A stretch of DNA of 10,009 bases from Phoronis ovalis (lineage: Eukaryota > Phoronida > Phoronidae): positions 1 to 10,009 of the forward strand of contig JAOXYB010069191.1 in NCBI GenBank assembly GCA_028565635.1. Reading direction: 5' to 3'. Position 1 is the first letter of the stretch; the number at the start of each line of letters is the position of its first letter. Below the pieces are notes generated by a model. That model was given only the letters and a program-made list of their open reading frames with translations, was not told the DNA's origin and did no database searches. Position numbers and translations under genes: made by a program. Below, in pieces: positions 1-6,514 of this stretch.

Positions 1-261
1 GGATAGTGAGGTGCACTCTCGGGTACAAACATGGCCGCCAGTCAGCCATCTTGGAAGTAATCGAGGTCAAAATTATATCAGACCTGTGCTTTGACCTGTA
101 CTTACCCTCTACCAAATACGAAGATGATCTGACAAAAGCTGAAGCCGTTATAGCAACACAAAGAAAAGGTTACATACGACGACAACAACAATGACGACGC
201 CGCATAGGCTTTAGCTATATGCCCATTCATTATTACATAGTGATGGGCATAAAAAGGATAT
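1..261 (+). repeat. Dispersed repeat, left copy (3' part of a transposable element)
   Basis: The segment ends in GGTTACATACGACGAC, an imperfect (CGA/CAA)n run, GGCTTTAGCTATATGCCC and a hairpin (TATGCCCAT at 218-226 pairing with ATGGGCATA at 243-251), then AAAAAGGATA. The reverse complement of 9919-10009 has the same order of parts (GGTACATACGCCGCC, GGCTATATGCCC, TACATAGTGATGGGCATAAAAAGGATA), so the two are copies in opposite orientation. Sequence identity is lost after about 261, which I take as the element end. The upstream limit is unknown because the window starts inside it. A short open frame at 6-194 is probably accidental. SINE, MITE or Helitron remnant cannot be separated from this alone. 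Confidence 0.6.
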
Positions 262-297
262 ACATGCAAAACAGATTGAGGTTTCTTAATATTCTAA

Positions 298-303
298 TTT
301 ATT
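298..303 (-). terminator. Poly(A) signal AATAAA of the - strand gene
   Basis: The + strand reads TTTATT, so the - strand carries a canonical AATAAA 47 nt past the predicted TAA (352-350). The dispersed repeat ends 37 bp further on, which fits a transcript end here. The hexamer is common in AT-rich DNA, so its support comes mainly from its position. Confidence 0.45.
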
Positions 304-349
304 ATTTTCAGTATAAGGCACTGAACACTGGAGAAATTAACTTACACAT

Positions 350-401
350 TTAAATGTGGCTTTTTGCTTCCCATCTTGGAAGGTCTATACTGGCTATACA
401 A
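350..401 (-). CDS. Exon F (terminal) of the D-domain-like gene
   Basis: The acceptor CTGCTCACAG precedes one base that completes the split codon from exon E (GG|T, Gly). The frame then reads CIASIDLPRWEAKSHI and stops at TAA (352-350). A second possible acceptor, GCCAG, would start the exon at 389 in the same frame and remove four residues. The intron to exon E is only 76 bp and has a plausible branch site (CAACTAAT). A poly(A) hexamer follows at a normal distance. The exon is short and has no recognisable domain, so it rests on phase agreement, the stop codon and the poly(A) signal. An alternative is that the real last exon lies beyond the window. Confidence 0.4.
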
Positions 402-477
402 CTGTGAGCAGACTCTCAGGGTTTTATATGTATGCATTAGTTGAATAGTCTATTGTGTCACTAGGCTATTGACTTAC

Positions 478-514
478 CCTGTGTAGCTCAGCCTTGTACT
501 ACAAGGCCTTGTAG
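478..514 (-). CDS. Exon E of the D-domain-like gene
   Basis: This 37-nt exon lies between the acceptor GTGGTTCTAG and the strong donor ACAGG|GTAAGT. It takes up the single G left by exon D (G|CT, Ala), reads TRPCSTRLSYT and leaves GG for exon F, so both phases fit. The donor is one of the best consensus matches on this strand. The exon contains a perfect 16-bp palindrome (CTACAAGGCCTTGTAG, 499-514) ending exactly at the acceptor, which is unusual for coding DNA and lowers confidence. The residues are basic and polar with no motif I know. Confidence 0.42.
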
Positions 515-560
515 CTAGAACCACAGATGATGAGTAGGAGCTATTCCGCAGTCAACCAGG

Positions 561-900
561 TCGAAATTGATGGGATTGATTGACATGCCACGGGGCATGG
601 ATGAGATAAATATATGTGCGGGACAATGTTTATGTGCTGCGGTTGTTGAAATTGACACAAGGAATTTATTGGCATGCCACATGTAAGGGGAGGGTATAAA
701 TATTTACAAGGCAGGACGGGATATAAAATTGTACGGGAAAATGTTTGAGGGAAGGGATATGTGCCATATAAACACATTGTTCTTACATCAAACTGAATCA
801 AACCTTAGTGTGGAATAACACCCAGGTGTGAAGTGTTGGGTGTGTACTGTGTTAAAATTGACGGGAAATGGCATGGATCTTGGGGGGCACAGTAATGGCC
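561..900. repeat. Degenerate repeat field (intron between exons D and E)
   Basis: The motif AAATTG followed by a GGGA-like or GGAAT core recurs at about 563, 648, 727 and 855. The first two copies end in the same CATGCCAC block (584 and 673), and the last runs into GGCATGG. G-rich blocks (TAAGGGGAGGG, CTTGGGGGGC) lie between and after the copies. The - strand open frame at 801-541 is a by-product of this repeat: its proline- and tyrosine-rich translation has no domain character. The stretch 901-1067 holds nothing I can identify. Confidence 0.45.
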
Positions 901-1067
901 TTTTAACCGGACCTGGCCACAAGTGAGGAAAACAAAACTAGAAAAGTTGTATACGGGTGCATTGCTGTAGATTTTTTATTCAAAGGTTTGTGTATTGTGG
1001 CAATTATTAATTACTACTTTAAAGTTTATGCTTTCATTTTGCATACACAATCATCTTATATTTTTAC

Positions 1068-1228
1068 CTTTATCCATCACGTCAAAGACAGGTGCCCTGC
1101 TAGTATTAAATAGTTCACTTACTAAAGATTTCCTTGACAGTAGTCTAACACTCTGCGGACTGTCTTGCTGCAGAACTGAGATAGGTGAATCTTTTTGTAA
1201 GTGTCGTCTTACTGGCATTTCAATAAAT
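1068..1228 (-). CDS. Exon D of the D-domain-like gene
   Basis: The acceptor TGTCATATTTAG is followed by one base that completes AG|A (Arg) from exon C, then 53 open codons, then G before the donor GATAAAG|GTAAAA. It encodes residues of the type FIEMPVRRHLQK, SPISVLQQDSPQSVRLLSRK and SLVSELFNTSRAPVFDVMDK. This is a hydrophilic, Ser/Arg/Gln-rich stretch that looks coding and is probably largely disordered. Retaining the following intron would add GKNIR and a TGA. The opposite strand is also open here but lacks paired splice sites of matching phase, so the - strand reading is preferred. No known domain was recognised. Confidence 0.62.
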
Positions 1229-1786
1229 CTAAATATGACACAATTTTTTTGGTTTAATAACCTTTAAGTGAATATTTTACTAAAAGCAAGATACAGGGTG
1301 ACAAAAAATAAACAGAATGCTTTTGGAGTAGTGTCATAGTCGAAAAAAAATACCAAATAGGCAAACTCCATTTTTTTGTATCATTTTTACTGCTTTTGAA
1401 CAACAATAAGACAAATCGAACAATAATTCTTATGGAGCCTCAAACAAGCATTTTAGCTATAATAAACAAGAAGGAATAATTTTTTTTGTCAAACTAGTCG
1501 AGTCAAAATGTTATGTGGGAAGTGTTTTGTTTATTTTCCGTCACCATTTATTTTCTTTTGTTCCCAACTCAAAGAAGATATAATATAAGACTAAAGCTCC
1601 ATTGGAGCCATCATTCTCTTCCATATATAATAACAGTATTAATGACCAAATTTCGAAAGTTAGAGAACAAGCGAATAAACAGTGTACAAGTACTGTGTCA
1701 TTCTTAAGTTAAGTATATTATACAGGAGTTGAAACTTGATTATTAGTAGTAAAAAGCTAAAACAAATTTGGTGTTCTCTTTGTTAC
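1229..1786 (-). other. Intron between exons C and D; nothing recognisable
   Basis: This 558-bp AT-rich interval runs from the donor TACAG|GTAACA to the acceptor ATATTTAG. It contains A/T runs near 1342-1376 and an accidental + strand open frame (1513-1707). I see no repeat family, RNA gene or further exon. Confidence 0.5.
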
Positions 1787-1884
1787 CTGTATAAAGCAGA
1801 ACCAGCAGCAAACAGCTTTAAGCTGTCTTGTCCAACCTCTTCTAATGAGGCAGATGTCAAGTTATGTCTACTAGCCAAGGGTAG
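1787..1884 (-). CDS. Exon C of the D-domain-like gene
   Basis: The acceptor TTTGCCACAG gives phase 0 and follows directly from exon B. The frame reads LPLASRHNLTSASLEEVGQD then SLKLFAAGSALY, and ends with AG before the donor TACAG|GTAACA. The leftover two bases match the one-base start of exon D exactly, and this is the strongest evidence linking the two exons. An upstream acceptor (AAATTTTAG, exon start 1915) keeps the same frame but begins one base into a codon. It would then need a further upstream exon ending in phase 2. The phase-0 site is preferred because it needs no missing exon. No named domain was recognised; SASLEEVGQDSLKLFAAG could form a short helix. Confidence 0.62.
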
Positions 1885-4009
1885 CTGTGGCAAACTGTTA
1901 CTTAGTGCGAACTTACTAAAATTTGAAATTAATATGTACATGTATGTAATTATGTATATGTATGTAAGTATTACAAATCTCTTTTTTACTCAACCTAATA
2001 AGAAAAATCCTTAACTTCATTTTCAGTTTAGAATATTTGAAGCCAATTTTTCTGCCAAATCATTAGATGAAAAGGATGTAAAGAATAATAAAAATGGGTT
2101 CTTTAGATTCAATAGTATTCAAACTTCTAGTTCTTAATAATATGAACAATTTTAAAGAACACTAAAAATAAGATCTAAGATGAGCCTAAGGAAGCCGCAA
2201 AAAATGTTGTTACATAAAGTACAGGAATTTTACTTATACACCATTTTCTGCTACTGTACAGTCATAACATGGAGCAAATAAATGTTCACGCATGCAGCTC
2301 AGCTGGTTATAGGTATCTTTCATGGGAAAGATGATTAAGAACATAACACGGTAATCAGTTACAGTGTTTAAGCAATAAAACGTTATCTTTTGTTTGGTAC
2401 AGTAACTGTAAAAACAATAAATTTAAATGTGTATTTAAAAAAAATGATTAATTGATAAATACATAATTATATTTTATTGATTGTTGAAAGATATGAGAAA
2501 ATATAATACAACACTATAGATTTGGGACAAGTTATATACTATGCACAACTTTCTATGTCTGTTAGACTAGGTATTCCTTTTTGTCAGTTTAGAGATTAAC
2601 GAATGGTTATTACCTTTGCAAATCCATTTCGCTACTGTTTAACATTAATTTTCATAGCAAAGAACAGTTTGTAAACAAGAAAAATGTTCAGTATTAACAT
2701 GACGTATGATATTTGATTAAATGATTATTTTCGATAGCCCAAATTGATACATTTAGTATGTGATACTTCGTGTAACAAAGTTGATTATTTATGGTTGCTA
2801 CGGCAATAGAATTTGAAAATGAAAAGTTATGGTGTTTTGATGTATTTCGAGTATCACTGCATGTTATAATGTTGACAAATTCAGCTAAAAAATTTAAAAA
2901 TCAGTTCGAATAACATGAAAATCAGATTAGGTGAACAAAGAATTACATTAATAATATTGCAGGAAAAAAATCGCTTGTTACGTAAATAGGATACTTTTTA
3001 GCTTACAACATTAACAAAATTGATCTGACCAGTTACAAATATTGTTTAAAAATTAGTTATCATCTGGATTTTTATATGGGTTAATTTTACTGAAGACATC
3101 CAGTAGCATCTGGTAGTGTGACATCTATGAGCGCTCATATAGTCCATAGTGTAAGACTGGTTTGTAGCATAATTACGCATTATATTCAAATTAATAAAAT
3201 GGGGTCAAAGGAACTCTTCCCAGATCTCTAGTGAGACGTTTAAAATGAATAACATGCATATTACATACAGTGTTTTAGTTACTAGAGAAATTAAAATACT
3301 TACACATTAGTCTCATTTGTGTAACATTTTCTTATATCATCTTGTCCTTGTAAATGTACACTACCCACTCTATAAAAATTATCTTGTCTGTTTATTCGTA
3401 ACTTTTCCTAAAATGAAATGAAATAATTTGTTTCACTCGATCTTTTAGCAAATAGAGTTTACACTAGATAGTGACTGCAATAAAAATTTAATAAAGCTGT
3501 CAATATGTCCTACCATACATACTTTGATTCTAGCAAGAATGCCACTGAAAATGTGGGTATAAATCTGCATTTTATTTTATATATTTATTCCCTTGAGGTT
3601 TATAAGCAGGTTTATAAATAATTCTAGAATAGCTCAAGATTTCATTATTATAACTATTACTTTAAAGCAGAATAACAACCACCATTACTAAACAACAGAA
3701 CTCTTGCATAAGATTTTTAAATCAAACATTGTCAAACTATGATAACTGTAATATATTATTGTGGACCACTTTCCTATAAACTCAGTGATACGAATAAAGA
3801 ATTTAGCAAAATTATATACACAAACTTCAAATTAGGTTTAGGTTTAAAATAACTATAATTACAATTTTTTTACCACTAGCTACTAGTTTCAAAATTTGCA
3901 AAAGTACAACAAAAAGAAGTATGAAATAGTAATTTAGAAACATCCATAATTTTTCAAACAACTGAATACAGTCAAAGACGATATTGATGGTTTCCAGGGC
4001 ATTACTTAC
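1885..4009 (-). other. Large intron between exons B and C
   Basis: This 2.1-kb interval is strongly AT-rich. It begins at the consensus donor AAG|GTAAGT of exon B. An open frame on the - strand, from the acceptor-like TTTTTACAG (first base 2405) to a TAA at 2236-2234, has 56 codons but starts in phase 2 and does not fit the exon chain. A + strand frame after a TTTTCAG at about 2025 stays open for 38 codons without partners. Either could be a cassette exon or chance. A TATG-rich simple repeat lies near the exon C end. Nothing else is supportable. Confidence 0.45.
1932..1968. repeat. Imperfect (TATG)n simple repeat
   Basis: A run of ATGT/TATG words with two interruptions lies just upstream of exon C on the - strand. 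It is an ordinary intronic microsatellite. Confidence 0.6.
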
Positions 4010-4180
4010 CTTATATTTTCGACTAGTGTATGTACTAACTGGTTTGATAACATTGTGTGGATTCACCTTGTTGGCATGATACATAAAATCCCTATGCAAC
4101 ACGGGTTGCACCACAGTCCACAGGAATTGAAACTGTCTGTAGTTACTGTGTCTCAGTAATGACTTAAGTATGCTGCAGCG
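4010..4180 (-). CDS. Exon B: second half of a D-domain-like segment
   Basis: This exon has 57 codons with phase 0 at both ends, bounded by the acceptor ATACTTTCAG and the near-perfect donor AAG|GTAAGT. Joined to exon A it completes the pattern W-x3-W (residues 44 and 48), a run of spaced Leu, Q68, P78, L80 and R82-D83-F84. From memory, the D domain of beta-TrCP has W, L, Q, P, L and RDF at the same spacing with no gaps (eight identities over 37 positions from the second W). FBXO16 has a similar WF/WL-x2-W...ILxxLL start. In those F-box proteins this segment mediates dimerisation and the F-box follows at once. Here the next residues (MYHANKVNPHNVIKPVSTYT) are basic and polar with no F-box. The function is inferred only. 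Confidence 0.78.
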
Positions 4181-4500
4181 CTGAAAGTATGTAAATAATA
4201 ATAATAACAACTTAATCGGGGACTGTGCGATCATTACATAGGATTTTTGTTAATTTTGCTGATGACACTGACTGCCCCCCCGGGCATTGAGCCTAATATT
4301 TTAAAGCAAAATTGAAATTTTGTTTTTGATAACAATAATATGTTAACAAAGAAATATTTCCTGTTTCACTGGATAGTTGGGTGAATATACGACTGAGGAA
4401 TATGCATGGTCACCTTTAGAATTAAATGACAACTTTTGTTTTTGACAATTAGAGCCAGTGACATTTATTATTTGTTCTACAGTTATATTGTATAAATCTA

Positions 4501-4539
4501 TGTATGTGTGTGTGTGTGTAATGTATGTATGTATGTGTG
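4501..4539. repeat. (TG)n/(TATG)n microsatellite
   Basis: A TG run is followed by TATG repeats. It creates accidental open frames on both strands at about 4343-4658, which should not be taken as genes. Confidence 0.85.
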
Positions 4540-5326
4540 ATATCTCACGTCTAACTCGTAGACTTGTAGGTCGCAATACGACGATAAATAGAACAACTAA
4601 AATGGTGAATCAACAAGTGAACTTATATTCTAATAACGCCCTCTTACGGAGGCCATAAACACTACAGTATGTACGCATTTTTTTTTTCATTACATGTTTA
4701 GGAGGATTGTGTATCCCTTGTGGCTCGAATAACTATTAGTTAAATGGCGTCCCTGTGAGTTCTATTTCTCAGGGAAGTTAAAGAACGGCTACTGACATCA
4801 GTAAATGACTATCAATAGTCGATCCTTCCTTGGCTTTGTAATGTTTATTTTCATTCTGCTGACGTGGTGGGCTACCATAAAATTATTGTACCTGTTAGGC
4901 GAAATTGAATTACAAGTTTGCTAAGTGTAGTGCACTGAATATGGTAACCTCACTCTGTTTGCTCCCCTGGGAGTACTAGTAGTAGAGATTGTTCCGTTGG
5001 AGTAAACAGGCCCATAAGCAGGGTGTAATCATTTGCGTAAAAAAAGTGCTGTATAATTTATATAAAGTCACTTTGATTTACTGTAAAAAAAGGGCTATAT
5101 ATAATTATACAAAATTATCATATTATACTCAGTATAACTACAAAGTATAAAAAAATACAGACAATACAAATAAGTTAATATTTATTATGAATTACGGTAT
5201 ATTAAAAAGATTTGTTAAATAATGTTTCTTTTCTGTAATATCCTAAAACATTGATTTTCTTCAATTTCAACAACCATGCAGCCGCGGATTTTCATTTTTA
5301 GCATGCAAGCACAGTATAGGCGGTAC

Positions 5327-5531
5327 TTCCTCCATAAGAACAACACGAAAATTATTGTTTTATTTTTATACTATTAATGAATGATAATTAATATAATTTA
5401 TGACTTTTGAATAGTTGATTCTTTTCTTCTTGGAAATGCTTCAAAGATATGGGTCTGTTGGACCTGTTTATAGTTATCATTTATGATCATTTATTAATAA
5501 TAATTTTCGTGTTGTTCTTAATATGGAGGAA
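5327..5531. mobile_element. MITE-like element with ~30-bp terminal inverted repeats
   Basis: The left arm (5327-5356: TTCCTCCATAAG, then AACAACACGAAAATTATT) and the right arm (5499-5531) are reverse complements, apart from three extra bases in the right arm between AAGAACAACACG and TATGGAGGAA. The ~140-bp interior is AT-rich and non-coding. No target-site duplication is obvious (left flank GCGGTAC, right flank TTCCCCC), so the exact ends and superfamily are uncertain. The arms would also form a long hairpin in the pre-mRNA of the - strand gene, inside its first intron. Confidence 0.65.
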
Positions 5532-5755
5532 TTCCCCCCTACTTGCCTTTCAGATTTTTACCGGCTTTTTAGCTAAGCAAAAGTTAAGCAAACAAGTTTT
5601 TGTTAATATTAGCAGAGAAAATTAAAAGATCCGCTTTTGGGCCCGAGTCACACACCTGTATTATCATTTTATTTTTAATATCCCCGGAATATAACGACGA
5701 CCCCACAGAGACTGGAACACATATCTTGTTAAATTCAACTTAAAAACTATGATAC

Positions 5756-5911
5756 CTCCTTGTGGTTCCAAGTTTCCAACCACAGTGCTATTTGATCGAG
5801 TTGTTTATCAAATTCAATATCTTTTGTTGTTGGTATACCCCCTCCATGTCCTCTCCATATATTACACAGAGGAGAAGAAACTAAACTATTTCCTAAACTT
5901 GAGACACTCAT
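5756..5911 (-). CDS. Exon A (first coding): start of the D-domain-like protein
   Basis: The ATG at 5911 (context GCGGCTATGA, with G at -3) opens 52 codons ending at the donor GAG|GTATCA, phase 0. An in-frame TAA at 5950-5948 rules out extending the frame upstream without another exon. The first ~30 residues are Ser/Gly-rich (MSVSSLGNSL, then RGHGGGIPTTK) and probably disordered. Then come FDKQLDQI and WLETWNHKE, the first helix of the D-domain-like segment completed by exon B. Unspliced reading adds only VS before a stop, as expected for a donor. TOLLIP starts 570 bp away on the other strand, so the two probably share a promoter region. No named orthologue was recognised. Confidence 0.75.
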
Positions 5912-5978
5912 AGCCGCTATGTGAAACACCAATGCCACTGGTAGTGTTTATGCGGACCAGTTGACTGGCAACAGCTTT

Positions 5979-5992
5979 GCGCCACCTGGTGG
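5979..5992 (-). promoter_or_regulatory. CTCF-like motif 1
   Basis: The - strand reads CCACCAGGTGGCGC, one base from the classic CTCF core CCACCAGGGGGCGC. It lies 68 bp upstream of the exon A ATG. The inner CCACCTGGTGG is also near-palindromic and contains a CACCTG E-box, so a Snail- or bHLH-type factor is an alternative. Confidence 0.45.
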
Positions 5993-6033
5993 GAACTGGA
6001 GCGGGACTGCTTATTCATTAAATCGATACCTCC

Positions 6034-6088
6034 TCTGGTTCTACTTCAACCAGAATTTAATACTTGCCACTGTCAACTATTGGACAGT
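6034..6088. promoter_or_regulatory. Two adjacent small inverted repeats
   Basis: TCTGGTT (6034-6040) pairs with AACCAGA (6048-6054), and ACTGTC (6069-6074) pairs with GACAGT (6083-6088). Stems are 7 and 6 bp with loops of 7-8. They sit in the middle of the divergent promoter. Function is unknown and the stems are short enough to be chance. Confidence 0.25.
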
Positions 6089-6417
6089 CAATTTAGGATA
6101 AAGAAGTAACTAGAGAACAGAATACAACTAAAAAATTTCGTATCACAAATTGCTACGATACATGTCATTATTATCATTAATATATCCGCAAATAAAAGTG
6201 CATAAAGCGGACGTTTGAAACCTGATTTAAAAGATGTAAAATATAGACGCCAGAATTCAGTTAGCATTATAATATAGATGACATAGTTCGCTTGATCAAG
6301 AGAATTAAAATCACATAAAGCAATTATTCATTTAATATTCACGTTACAGAGGCCATCACCAAATGTTAAAAAGGGGACTGGGGGCCAACTAAAGGGTCAC
6401 AACTAAGTCCGGTAGAT

Positions 6418-6432
6418 GCTGCCACCTAGTTA
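6418..6432 (-). promoter_or_regulatory. CTCF-like motif 2
   Basis: The - strand reads TAACTAGGTGGCAGC, matching the CTCF core (A-C-Y-A-G-R-K-G-G-C-A-G-C) except at its first two positions. It lies 50 bp upstream of the TOLLIP ATG, in the same orientation as the motif at 5979-5992. Confidence 0.42.
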
Positions 6433-6454
6433 CTGACTAGACAACGACAAAACT

Positions 6455-6489
6455 CGGAAGTGAATTGATTGGACCAAGAAAATGGCGAC
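6455..6489 (+). promoter_or_regulatory. ETS, CCAAT and YY1-like sites at the TOLLIP start
   Basis: CGGAAGTG (6455-6462) is a full ETS/GABP-type core. GATTGG (6467-6472) is an inverted CCAAT box. AAAATGGCGAC (6479-6489) resembles the YY1 consensus AAnATGGCGGC and overlaps the start codon. The set is typical of TATA-less housekeeping promoters. The 27 bp from the ETS core to the ATG suggests a short 5' leader. Confidence 0.45.
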
Positions 6490-6514
6490 AACAACAGCGA
6501 CTCGGCGTAGCCAG
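6482..6514 (+). CDS. TOLLIP: TOLLIP exon 1 (first 11 codons)
   Basis: The ATG has a strong context (AAGAAAATGG, A at -3 and G at +4). It encodes MATTTATRRSQ before the donor CAG|GTTTGT, phase 0. The vertebrate protein starts MATTVSTQRGP, the same length up to the exon 2 junction, so the joined N-terminus aligns without gaps. TOLLIP is a cytosolic and endosomal adaptor that restrains Toll/IL-1 receptor signalling and links ubiquitinated cargo to sorting and autophagy. This exon begins the Tom1-binding N-terminal region. Its start lies 570 bp from the divergent - strand gene, beside ETS and CCAAT sites. Confidence 0.85.

Larger units (their letters stand above)
4181..5755 (-). other. Intron between exons A and B
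   Basis: This 1575-bp intron runs from the donor GAG|GTATCA to the acceptor ACTTTCAG. It holds the TG/TATG microsatellite at 4501-4539, a small hairpin at 4750-4775 (TCCCTGtGAG pairing with CTCAGGGA) and the inverted-repeat element at 5327-5531. No exon with paired splice sites was found. The stretch 4541-5326 is otherwise unremarkable. Confidence 0.55.
298..5911 (-). other. Gene span: six-exon D-domain-like gene
   Basis: This is the inferred span of a complete gene on the - strand, from the ATG at 5911 to the AATAAA at 303-298. The six exons have GT/AG borders and matching phases (A/B phase 0, B/C phase 0, C/D 2+1, D/E 1+2, E/F 2+1). They join into one open frame of about 224 codons ending in TAA. 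Intron sizes from 5' to 3' are 1575, 2125, 558, 553 and 76 bp. The chain is an inference from splice signals and open frames. Confidence falls from exon A towards exon F, and extra cassette exons in the 2.1-kb intron are possible. Confidence 0.6.
5912..6481. promoter_or_regulatory. Divergent promoter between the two genes
   Basis: This is the 570 bp between the start codons of the - strand gene and TOLLIP, which are transcribed away from each other. It contains two CTCF-like motifs, an ETS site, an inverted CCAAT box and two small hairpins, and no TATA box at an obvious distance. It is slightly less AT-rich near both ends than the introns. Transcription start sites cannot be placed, so the 5' untranslated regions are included. 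Confidence 0.6.

Noticed and set aside
6-194. Open frame at the left edge as a transposon protein
   Set aside because: It is only 62 codons, ends inside the (CGA)n run of the dispersed repeat, and has no transposase or polymerase motif.
541-801. - strand open frame of 86 codons
   Set aside because: It is built from degenerate repeat units, and no recognisable protein domain is present.
995-1267. + strand open frame of 90 codons
   Set aside because: It covers exon D of the - strand gene. The - strand reading has paired splice sites with phases matching both neighbours, while the + strand reading has none.
1736-2014. + strand open frame of 92 codons
   Set aside because: It is the shadow of exon C plus a TATG simple repeat, with no splice sites or domain.
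2025-2137. + strand open stretch after a TTTTCAG acceptor
   Set aside because: It has no partner exon on the + strand and lies inside an intron of the - strand gene.
3095-3190. Possible - strand exon between ACAAACCAG and TCTTCA|GTAAAA
   Set aside because: The encoded residues are Cys/Tyr/Met/His-rich, the donor is weak and the phases do not connect exon B to exon C.
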